From Porticoccaceae bacterium (GTDB lineage: Bacteria > Pseudomonadota > Gammaproteobacteria > Pseudomonadales > Porticoccaceae): a stretch of 58,680 nucleotides of DNA. The stretch is from assembly GCA_029254005.1 (NCBI GenBank), contig JAQWYJ010000135.1:1-58680 (forward strand). Direction: 5' to 3'. How positions within the stretch are numbered: position 1 is the first letter of the stretch; each line of letters opens with the position of its first letter. The notes under the pieces are model-generated. The model worked only from the letters and a program-made list of their open reading frames with translations. It searched no databases and was not told where the DNA came from. This document shows positions 37,556-45,410 of this stretch, piece after piece. The translations under genes were made by a program, and so were the position numbers.

Positions 37556-38787
37556 ACGCACCAATTTATATCCTTGGGGGATCCCAATCAGACTTTGCAC
37601 GCAACTGGGCTCGAGAGGGACTAGATATTTTCAACTTATTTGAAGAGACCCTCGCTAAGGCATTAAAGGCAACGAGTCTCTGCCCTGATCAGATTGAGGT
37701 TGCTCATGTTGGTAACTTTGTTGGAGATCTATTTACCGGGCAGGGTTTAATCGGTGGCTTTTTTGCTGAAGCCTACCCTGAGATGTCAGGTATACCCACC
37801 AGCCGTCATGAGGCCGCCTGTGCCTCAGGCTCCATCGCAGTGTTAAGTGCGATGCGTGACATCGAAGCTGGGCACTATGATTTAGCCTGTGTTCTGGGAT
37901 TAGAGTATATGCGTAATGTTAATGGTCAGACGGGTGCAGATTACCTAAGTGCAGCCACATGGAAGGGCATGGAGGCTAATCATTGCGATTTTCCGTGGCC
38001 GTTTATGTTTAATCAAATCATTGATGAATATGATGCACGCTACGGTATTGATTGTGACCATTTAAAAGCCATTTCCCAGATTAATTTTCAGAACGCACAG
38101 GCTAATCCCAATGCCCAAACTCGGAATTGGACCATTACGCCAGAATGTTATTCTAATGATGATCAGTACAATCCAGTGATTGAGGGTCGGGTGCGCAAGA
38201 TGGATTGTGGGCAGATTACTGACGGAGCAGCTTGCGTTTTTTTAGCCAGTGAAAAAGCCGCTAAAGCCTATGCTTTGCAACACAAGCTGAGGCTTGAGGA
38301 TATTCCTATGATCAAAGGGTGGGGACATCGATCAGCGCCAATTAGTTTGAATTCTAAGCTCAGATTAAGTGCGCGAGCGCCGTTCTTGTTTCCCCATGTC
38401 AATCAATTGATGACAGATACTTTGACTCGTGCTGGATTTTCTGCGGTAACAGAGTTGGATGGTCTTGAGACTCATGACTGCTTCTCTATTACCCAATACA
38501 TGGCAATAGACCATATTGGACTTACGCCTCCTGGCGAGAGTTGGAAGGCGATAGAGGAGGGACGTATCAGCATGGATGGCGATTTTCCTATCAACCCAAG
38601 CGGAGGACTACTTGGCTTGGGCCATCCAGTAGGTGCCACCGGCGTTCGAATGTTATTAGATTGTGTAAAGCAAGTCACAGATCAGGCAGGTGAAATGCAA
38701 ATTGCCGGTGCGAAAAATATGGCTACCTTTAATCTTGGTGGCAGTACGACGACCTGTGTCAGCTTTATTGTTGGTGTTGATCATTGA
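37552..38787 (+). CDS. Thiolase-family protein, SCP-x/lipid-transfer type
   Basis: A 411-residue thiolase-fold enzyme. The nucleophilic Cys is C90 in HEAACASGSIAV, and the C-terminal His motif is GLGHPVGATG. The end NLGGSTTTCVSF resembles SCP-x-type and actinobacterial steroid side-chain thiolases rather than FadA. These enzymes cleave beta-ketoacyl-CoA, often with branched or ring-bearing chains. Its start overlaps the ligase stop (ATGA) and its stop overlaps the next thiolase start. It is the third gene in the operon and pairs with a second thiolase of a different class. Confidence 0.9.
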   Translation: MNAPIYILGGSQSDFARNWAREGLDIFNLFEETLAKALKATSLCPDQIEVAHVGNFVGDLFTGQGLIGGFFAEAYPEMSGIPTSRHEAACASGSIAVLSAMRDIEAGHYDLACVLGLEYMRNVNGQTGADYLSAATWKGMEANHCDFPWPFMFNQIIDEYDARYGIDCDHLKAISQINFQNAQANPNAQTRNWTITPECYSNDDQYNPVIEGRVRKMDCGQITDGAACVFLASEKAAKAYALQHKLRLEDIPMIKGWGHRSAPISLNSKLRLSARAPFLFPHVNQLMTDTLTRAGFSAVTELDGLETHDCFSITQYMAIDHIGLTPPGESWKAIEEGRISMDGDFPINPSGGLLGLGHPVGATGVRMLLDCVKQVTDQAGEMQIAGAKNMATFNLGGSTTTCVSFIVGVDH

Positions 38788-39986
38788 AAGAGACCTTTAT
38801 TTATGACGCTATTAGAACGCCCAGAGGCAAAGCAAAAGCCGAAGGTGGTCTAGCGGATTTGAGCCCTTTTTTCCTCCTAAAGAGTCTGTATGATGCTATT
38901 GAAGAGCGTACAGGTCTGAATCGAGGTTGGGTGCAAGATGTTATTCTTGGGTGTGTGAGTCAGGTAGGAGAGCAAGGTGGAAACGTCGCCAAAGCCTCCT
39001 TACTTGTTGCTGACTGGCCTGATCATGTTCCGGCTATTACGATTAATCGCTACTGTTCCTCTGGGCTTGATGCTATTAATATAGCGGCCATGAAAATTAT
39101 GACTGGCCAGGCAACATGTGCTTTGGCTGGCGGTGTAGAGATGATGTCTCGTGTACCTATGTTATCAGATGAAGCAATCTTATTTGCAGATGCAGAGCAG
39201 GGTTTGCGTCATCGTATGCTAATGATGGGTAGTGGTGCGGATCTCATTGCATCGCTTTATGGTATTAGTCGTCAGCAGGTTGATAAGCTAGCTTTAGGCA
39301 GTCAACAGCGGGCAATCTATGCTCGAGACCGAGGTTTTTTCCCCTCGATCATTCCCGTACATAATGCTATAAAAGGTATTACTCTTAGTGCTGATGAATG
39401 CATAAGAGAACATACTTCTCTTGAGTCACTATCGAGGTTAGCGCCTGCGTTTGCAAACATTGGTGGTCAGGGTGCCGATGACTTACAGCGAGAGGCTCAA
39501 CCACACCTAGCGCAGATTTCACACGTACATACCGCTGGAAATTCTCCGGCAATGGCAGATGCAGCGTCACTTCTTTTGATTGGCGATGGCTCCTTGGCAT
39601 TACGATTGGGATGTCGGCCTCGAGCTAAAATTATTGCTGCAGCTACCGTCTGCGATGACCCATTACAAGTGGTTTCTGGGTGTGCAAAAGCCACTTCTGC
39701 ATTGTTGTCCTCCCAAAATTTAAATACCTCTGATGTGGATCTTTTTGAACTCCATGAGGCCTTTGCCGCCACCAGTATAAAATGTCAACAAGACCTAGAT
39801 ATCAGTAGTGATATCTTAAACGTCAATGGTGGATGTATTGCATTGGGTCATCCTATGGGCGCTACGGGGGGTATTATGATGGGCACCCTATTGGATGAGT
39901 TAGAGCGACGAGCCCTTTCTACAGGTATCGTTGCTGCCAGCGGCGCCGCTGGCACTGGAACAGCACTGCTTATAAAGTGTCTTTAG
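38784..39986 (+). CDS. FadA-type thiolase with catalytic Cys replaced by Ser
   Basis: A 400-residue classical thiolase starting at TTG 38784, overlapping the previous stop (TTGA). The acylated Cys is present as C91 in NRYCSSGLDAIN and the His motif is GHPMGATGG. The second catalytic Cys, expected in a CGAGGMG-like motif near the C-terminus, is Ser here (S386 in ASGAAGTG). In classical thiolases this Cys is the general base that activates CoA or acetyl-CoA, so catalysis should be impaired or changed. Otherwise length and fold are normal. It is the last gene of the four-gene operon. Confidence 0.9.
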   Translation: MKETFIYDAIRTPRGKAKAEGGLADLSPFFLLKSLYDAIEERTGLNRGWVQDVILGCVSQVGEQGGNVAKASLLVADWPDHVPAITINRYCSSGLDAINIAAMKIMTGQATCALAGGVEMMSRVPMLSDEAILFADAEQGLRHRMLMMGSGADLIASLYGISRQQVDKLALGSQQRAIYARDRGFFPSIIPVHNAIKGITLSADECIREHTSLESLSRLAPAFANIGGQGADDLQREAQPHLAQISHVHTAGNSPAMADAASLLLIGDGSLALRLGCRPRAKIIAAATVCDDPLQVVSGCAKATSALLSSQNLNTSDVDLFELHEAFAATSIKCQQDLDISSDILNVNGGCIALGHPMGATGGIMMGTLLDELERRALSTGIVAASGAAGTGTALLIKCL

Positions 39987-40172
39987 TTTTTTTACCTAAA
40001 GCGTGTATCCACTGATTTTTAATTGAGGTAGATCCCTCAAGGGTCTATGGTTACTCCCAGAATAACTTCACTTGTTAAACTGCACAACCTGACTACGCTA
40101 TTTAAAGATTCGGTTGGGAAAAAGTAGGATATAATTGGTGGATTAATCCAACAACGTTCAAGGAACAAACAG

Positions 40173-41978
40173 ATGTTTACTGTTGCTAAAGAGTTACTAA
40201 ATTACGTATCTAGGCTAGTGGCCATGGCAGCTTTGATATTAGGTTTTCAGCCTCTAACATGGTCAAAAGAGGCGGCAATTATTGACCCTACAGCTCGGTT
40301 TCATCCTGTGTATAGTCCGGCAGGTATGGTCGTCAGTCAGGAAAAGCTTGCTAGTCAAGTAGGGGCAGATATTCTTAGTCGTGGTGGTAATGCTGTTGAT
40401 GCCGCCGTCGCTACAGGCTTTGCCTTGGCGGTGACATTACCTCGTGCTGGCAATCTTGCTGGGGGTGGTTTTATGTTGGTTCATCTGGCCAAAGAAAATA
40501 AAACTATTGCGCTTGATTATCGAGAGATGGCGCCTTCAGGTGCTGATCGAGACATGTTCTTGGATGCTAAGGGTGAAGTGGATAATGAGCAAGCTCGGTT
40601 TAGTATTAAATCTTCAGGTGTGCCCGGTACCGTCGCTGGATTACTGCATGCGCATAAAAATTATGGTGTTTTGAGTTTTTCCGATGTGATCGATCCCGCC
40701 ATTAGGTTAGCCGCTGATGGTTTTAAAGTTAGTGTTGATCTATCCAGTTCACTGGCGTCTAGAGCAGTTCGCTTGGCAAAAAATGACGCCTCCAAGAACT
40801 ACTTTTATAAGCAAAAAGGGGCTTTGTATCAGCCGGGTGAAATTTTTCAGCAAGCCGACTTAGCGTCAACTCTCAGACGCATTCGTGATCAGGGTCGGGC
40901 AGGATTTTATCAGGGGAAAACTGCAGATTTGATTATGGCTGAAATGCAACGTTCTGATGGGCTAATAACGCGACAGGATCTGCAAAGTTACAAGGTCGTC
41001 TTACGTGAGCCAGTTTGTGGTGACTACCGAGATAATAAGGTTTGTGCAATGCCTCCGCCATCTTCTGGAGGTGTTCACTTAGTTCAAATGTTGAACATGT
41101 TAGAGGGCTATGATTTGGCGACATTAGGTCACAATAGTGCTGCTTATGTTCATCGTTTGGTTGAAGTCATGCGTCGGGCTTATGCCGACAGAAGTGCCTA
41201 TCTTGGGGACCCCGATTATTACGCTGTGCCGGTTGCCCAGATTATTGACAAGGATTATGCCAATTCACTTCGTAAAGATATCGATCTTAAAAAGGCTACT
41301 GCGTCTAAAGCGGTGACTCCTGGATTAGATATTGATGTTGAGAGTCTCTCCAAGGGGCAAGCAGCAGCAGAAAAAGAATCTGTGGAGACTACTCATTTCT
41401 CTACGTGGGATCAATGGGGCAATGTAGTCAGTAGTACCACCACTCTTAACTTTTCCTATGGCAGTGGTATTTCAGTGGCCGGTGCTGGGTTCTTACTGAA
41501 TAATGAAATGGACGATTTTTCATCTAAGCCCGGATCACCCAATGGTTTTGGCTTAATTGGTGGTATTGCTAATGCCATTGAACCAGGAAAACGACCATTA
41601 TCTTCGATGACACCAACTATTGTATTTTCTGCTGATGGAACACCACTGCTAGCTACCGGAAGCCCAGGGGGAAGCACAATAATTACAGTAGTTCTGCAAA
41701 CAGTTTTAAACGTACTAACCTTTGATATGGGCGTGGCAGAGGCCTCTGCAGCGCCCAGGTTGCATCATCAATGGTTACCTGATTTGGTGTTTTTTGAATC
41801 AGGATTTTCAAAAGATACTCTGCAGATATTAAGTAATATGGGGCACAATATCGCCGGTAAGCCGCGTATTCTTGGGTCTACTCAAAGTATCCAACGAGGT
41901 GAACGTAACAGTACTTTAGGTGCTTCTGATACTCGACGCCAAGGTTCAGGTGCTGTGGCTCAAGAGGTTACCGAATAA
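40173..41978 (+). CDS. ggt: Gamma-glutamyltransferase
   Basis: A 601-residue precursor with an N-terminal signal peptide (about 1-31). The enzyme is autoprocessed into two subunits at the nucleophilic Thr, here T406 in VETTHFSTWDQWG. The small-subunit substrate motif PLSSMTPTIV and the GSPGGSTI oxyanion region are intact. It hydrolyses glutathione and other gamma-glutamyl compounds in the periplasm, releasing Cys-Gly for uptake. There is a TTCAAGGAACAAAC site before the ATG. It is monocistronic with a strong hairpin shared with the convergent serine hydrolase gene. Confidence 0.95.
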   Translation: MFTVAKELLNYVSRLVAMAALILGFQPLTWSKEAAIIDPTARFHPVYSPAGMVVSQEKLASQVGADILSRGGNAVDAAVATGFALAVTLPRAGNLAGGGFMLVHLAKENKTIALDYREMAPSGADRDMFLDAKGEVDNEQARFSIKSSGVPGTVAGLLHAHKNYGVLSFSDVIDPAIRLAADGFKVSVDLSSSLASRAVRLAKNDASKNYFYKQKGALYQPGEIFQQADLASTLRRIRDQGRAGFYQGKTADLIMAEMQRSDGLITRQDLQSYKVVLREPVCGDYRDNKVCAMPPPSSGGVHLVQMLNMLEGYDLATLGHNSAAYVHRLVEVMRRAYADRSAYLGDPDYYAVPVAQIIDKDYANSLRKDIDLKKATASKAVTPGLDIDVESLSKGQAAAEKESVETTHFSTWDQWGNVVSSTTTLNFSYGSGISVAGAGFLLNNEMDDFSSKPGSPNGFGLIGGIANAIEPGKRPLSSMTPTIVFSADGTPLLATGSPGGSTIITVVLQTVLNVLTFDMGVAEASAAPRLHHQWLPDLVFFESGFSKDTLQILSNMGHNIAGKPRILGSTQSIQRGERNSTLGASDTRRQGSGAVAQEVTE

Positions 41979-42090
41979 CTATATTTATTAGATTTTTGAT
42001 AAAAAGTTTACTTTGATCTCAATCTGTCGTGGACGGCCGGCTACTTCTGCCAAAGATAGGTAAGAAAATTCGCAGGTAAAATCATTAACT

Positions 42091-42129
42091 AGCGATATAG
42101 TGGCGACGATATGTCGCCTCTATATCGCT
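42091..42129. terminator. Bidirectional hairpin between ggt and the serine hydrolase gene
   Basis: The arms 42091-42107 and 42113-42129 form a 17-position stem with one mismatch (T-T) around a GATAT loop. It lies between two convergent genes, about 110 bases after ggt and 20 bases after the other gene's stop. A TTAAATATT tail follows on the plus side. Confidence 0.75.
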
Positions 42130-42148
42130 TAAATATTACTAACCACAC

Positions 42149-43435
42149 TCAGTTCATCTTGGTAATGGCCTGATAAGTAAGCGCTTTAAATTTAGCGCGA
42201 AGGTCAATGGGGTTCTGTATCATTTGGACCATTATAATAGCGACTATATCTTCTTTTGGGTCAATCCAAAATACCGTTCCAGCAGCCCCACCCCAATTGT
42301 ATTCTCCCATTGAACCAGAACCAATTTTTGGTGGTGCTATAGAGACACCAAAACCCAGACCAAAGCCTAGAGTTCCTTGTACACCGGGCAACTCGCCAAG
42401 CCCAGACTTAACATCAGCACCTAATTGATTACGCGTCATTAAGTCCACGGTAGTTGGGCTTATTACACGCACGCCGTTCAATTTGCCGCCATTGAGCATC
42501 ATTTGTGCAAAACGCAGGTAATCCATGCTGCTGCTCACCAGTCCGCCACCAGCGGAGAATAGCGTCACCGGATTCGTATATGGACTAGTTTCTGGTCGAT
42601 CCACAGTGATTAGCTTGTTTTCTGGTGAGCGCATATGCAGCGTACCAAAGCGATGTAACTTATTTTTTGGAACCTCAAAAAAGGTATCTTGCATGTTTAG
42701 TGGTTCAAAAATTCGTTCATATAAAAATACATCTAGCGGTTGTCCAGATACTCGTTCAATCAATGCACCTAAAACATCTACAGACAGACTATAGACCCAT
42801 TCTGTGCCCGGTTGATATTGCAGTGGTATAGGACCCATTACAGCAACCAGATCGTCTAGATTTTTGAGACTTTTCTTAAATGTTATGGATTCATCCCACA
42901 GAGTTTCTCGATATAGTTGATCAACTGCGGTAGTGCCAAAAATGCCATAGGTTAAACCGGCGGTATGACTCATCAATTCACGGATGGTAAATGGGTGTGT
43001 CGGGTCAACAAGCAGGCCATCAATGAGTACTTTTTGATCTTTAAATTCGGGTAGATATTTTTCTACTGGATCATTGAGTTGAAAAAGCCCCTCTTCATAG
43101 AGGATCATAGCTGCGGTAGTGGCTATGGGTTTTGTCATAGAATAGATACGGAATAATGCGTCATGTTTGATTTTTTGTCCGGTATCTAGGTTTAACTTAC
43201 CTACTTGGTCAAAGTGCACAATTTTGCCGTTTCGAGCTATGAGTGTTTGCACTCCAGCCAGTTCACCCTGATCTACATAGCGTTGCATATAGGGCTTTAT
43301 TCTCGCCAATCTTTCACTGGACATCCCAACGCTTTCAGGGCTAGCCTCTTCTAAATCAGCTGCAATTAAATGAGTTGCCATCAATAGTGGCGCTGTAAGT
43401 GTTAGTATAAACAGCCAGTGAATTATTTTATTCAT
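42149..43435 (-). CDS. Beta-lactamase-fold serine hydrolase (class C/EstB-like)
   Basis: A 428-residue exported protein from ATG 43435, preceded by TTGGGGA; a TTG at 43447 is less likely. The signal peptide spans about 1-26. The catalytic motif SxxK is S99-M-T-K102 in IYSMTKPIATT, and the second motif Tyr-Ser lies in WVYSLSVDVLGAL. The third motif region near the C-terminus is HAG-like (GGAAGTVFWIDP) rather than KTG, which is typical of EstB-type esterases rather than true beta-lactamases. It probably hydrolyses esters or D-amino peptides in the periplasm. An antibiotic-resistance role is not supported. Confidence 0.9.
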   Translation of the reverse strand: MNKIIHWLFILTLTAPLLMATHLIAADLEEASPESVGMSSERLARIKPYMQRYVDQGELAGVQTLIARNGKIVHFDQVGKLNLDTGQKIKHDALFRIYSMTKPIATTAAMILYEEGLFQLNDPVEKYLPEFKDQKVLIDGLLVDPTHPFTIRELMSHTAGLTYGIFGTTAVDQLYRETLWDESITFKKSLKNLDDLVAVMGPIPLQYQPGTEWVYSLSVDVLGALIERVSGQPLDVFLYERIFEPLNMQDTFFEVPKNKLHRFGTLHMRSPENKLITVDRPETSPYTNPVTLFSAGGGLVSSSMDYLRFAQMMLNGGKLNGVRVISPTTVDLMTRNQLGADVKSGLGELPGVQGTLGFGLGFGVSIAPPKIGSGSMGEYNWGGAAGTVFWIDPKEDIVAIIMVQMIQNPIDLRAKFKALTYQAITKMN

Positions 43436-43587
43436 TATTATCCCCAAGGTTTTGGTTATTATTTTATAATTTATATGTCGTTTTTAATTGCTCGGTTGGT
43501 TGTGCTTTACGATTTTTAATTTGTGTCATTTGACGCTTAATTCTGCCATAAATTTGGCTAGGTTAGCAGATTTGTCAGTATTAATTT

Positions 43588-44180
43588 TTACCGCGATGTC
43601 ACTTTAGCCATAGCGATTTGCCACTGATCTAAACCTTGGATAGCCTCCATCGGATGAAAGTTAGCTAGCTTTGGACCTACCATAGTAGGAATTGCCAAAC
43701 TATAGCGTAGAAAAATATCCAGCATAGATATCTTCGGGCCCATCAAATAGGGTTTCATAGTGGCGCAGTCATTAATAATCGAGCAGCCTTTAACAAAAAG
43801 CTTATTTGCCTCGTTAATCAAAGCCATCTGAGGTCGGCATTTGGATAAAAAGTCAGATATCAGACGTCGTGTGGGAAGTTCTAGATATAATTCAATTACT
43901 TTAATCAGTCGACGTGTTCGGGCTCTTTCTTATGTTAAAGAGGGACATAGCGCCGGTGTTGAATAGGCTTTTCGAGATAGTCTAAAATTACTGTAGTCTC
44001 AGTTAGATGGACGCCGGTAGCTGTTGTCATGGCAGGCACTTTGCTCGTATTAGAAACAGCTAAGATTTCTGATGTTTGTTGATAAGCCTTATTTTCGTTA
44101 AATTTGCAGCCTTTTATCATTAGGACATGTTTAACCATATTGAAATAATTTGACATTGCAAAGCCCTGTAGTCTTGTCAT
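43588..44180 (-). pseudogene. Glutathione S-transferase gene, frameshifted
   Basis: Two frames encode consecutive parts of one GST. The N-terminal thioredoxin-like domain runs from about ATG 44180 (MTRLQGFAMSNYFNMVKHV) to VILDYLEKP and breaks at TAA near 43935. The C-terminal helical domain continues in another frame with ERARTRRLIKVIELYLEL down to the stop at 43588. At the join both frames hit stop codons (TAA in frame one, TAA again in the continuation frame), so at least two lesions or one complex indel exist. Conserved domain order and residues show it was once functional. It may be a sequencing error, but the double stop argues for a real pseudogene. An intact GST of a different type lies at 56.4 kb. 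Confidence 0.8.
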
Positions 44181-44463
44181 TATCTTGAAACCAATGTAAT
44201 TAAATTTTTCATAGTACCTTATGAACTTGCATATCCAGGGTATCTGAAAGTCATACAAAATGTTCTTGAAACTGACTAGTTCAAAAACCATGACACCACA
44301 AACGCAGTTGTCTTGACGTTATACAGCTAAGGATATTTTCAGAAGATAACTATTGTTGTGCTAGCTTTTTACCTTGGTATTGCGTTAGCCTCTGGTTAGT
44401 GATCTGGAGTTTTAAAGAAACGGTTACAATATTGTTACTAACAGAAACATGGAAAACATAACA

Positions 44464-44922
44464 ATGAACAAATCATTACTATATGAAGTTAAACGGTTAA
44501 TCTTTGGTATGGGATTAATCGCCAGTGCATTTTCCATTGCCGAGATGCCAAATTCATCAGCTCCTGCAGATGCCAGTGTATACTTTGTTCAACCACTAAA
44601 TGGTCAGATTTTCAAATCACAAGGGCCCTTAAGTATTGATGTAGTGTTTGGTTTATCTGGGATGCAGGTGTCTCCTGCGGGGATGGCGGTGGCTAATTCT
44701 GGCCATCACCATTTACTTATAAATGTTGAGAACTTGCCTGATCTGGACAAGCCATTGCCTGCAACAGACAGTATTCGCCATTTTGGTAAAGGCCAGACTA
44801 GCACTAAAGTGACATTGCCGGTTGGGAAGCATCGTCTGCAGCTTGTGCTGGGGAATCATGTGCATATTCCACACAGTCCCCCAGTGATGTCAGAGGTGAT
44901 CGAAATTGTAGTGCAAGATTAA
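44464..44922 (+). CDS. DUF4399-domain exported protein
   Basis: A 152-residue protein from ATG 44464, with an N-terminal signal-like segment (about 10-26) after a basic start. The DUF4399 pattern is clear: VYFVQPLNGQIFKSQGPL, then GHHHLLIN and GKHRLQLVLGNHVHIPH. The clusters of His (GHHHL, HVHIPH) may bind metal, but the function is not established. An alternative start lies 15 bases upstream. The next gene starts about 97 bases later on the same strand. Confidence 0.82.
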   Translation: MNKSLLYEVKRLIFGMGLIASAFSIAEMPNSSAPADASVYFVQPLNGQIFKSQGPLSIDVVFGLSGMQVSPAGMAVANSGHHHLLINVENLPDLDKPLPATDSIRHFGKGQTSTKVTLPVGKHRLQLVLGNHVHIPHSPPVMSEVIEIVVQD

Positions 44923-45018
44923 CTCTGAGCTTTTACTTTAATGCTAGAGTCATGGTGCTTCAATCGAATTTGGGTTACCCTGCGAAGATCAAAAACTACT
45001 CTTAAAAGGGAAAAACAG

Positions 45019-45273
45019 GTGCAGCTGAAACAATCAATTCAACCCTTAATGGGTAGAAGAAACTTTATCAAAAAACTTACGATGACAACTGCGGGTGTTT
45101 CTGTAGCTGCTTTGGTTGCCAACACCGCAGCTCATGTAAAACAGGGTGGTGATATTGCTAAAGATGATTTAGAGCGATTGTCTAGAGCCTATACCGATTT
45201 AGATAAACGCACTAAAATCATTGTGCGTGGTATGTTTGTATTGCTAGGCATTGATGTACTACTTATTATTTAA
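45019..45273 (+). CDS. Small Tat-signal membrane protein, unknown function
   Basis: An 84-residue protein when started at GTG 45019, which has AAAAGGG about ten bases upstream; the ATG at 44941 would add a poorly coding extension. A twin-arginine motif GRRNFIKK is followed by a hydrophobic segment (TMTTAGVSVAALVA). A short charged linker and a second hydrophobic segment at the C-terminus (GMFVLLGIDVLLII) follow. It resembles short Tat-signal accessory proteins but I do not recognise a family. It lies between the DUF4399 gene and an S9 peptidase gene. Confidence 0.6.
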   Translation: MQLKQSIQPLMGRRNFIKKLTMTTAGVSVAALVANTAAHVKQGGDIAKDDLERLSRAYTDLDKRTKIIVRGMFVLLGIDVLLII

Positions 45274-45410
45274 ACGTGCTTCTATGCTTGATAGTAGTGC
45301 CTTACTTGAAGGTGCCTATGTTCCGTACGCGGATACTTTTTATCATCAAAAAAGTGTGCTGGATCTCTGACCCTAGATGAAAATTGATGATAATAAAAAA
45401 CGGAGTGGTA

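Noticed and set aside
39992-40050. Terminator after the thiolase operon
   Set aside because: A T-run occurs right after the stop codon but the only stem is six weak base pairs with the T-run inside the loop, so I did not call it.
42149-43435. A class C beta-lactamase conferring resistance
   Set aside because: The SxxK and Tyr-Ser motifs are present but the KTG box is not; the protein fits EstB-type esterases and has no AmpR-like neighbour.
43935-44291. An intact 118-residue protein at this position
   Set aside because: Its first 37 residues are not GST-like and the rest is only the N-terminal GST domain; together with 43588-43827 it is one broken gene.
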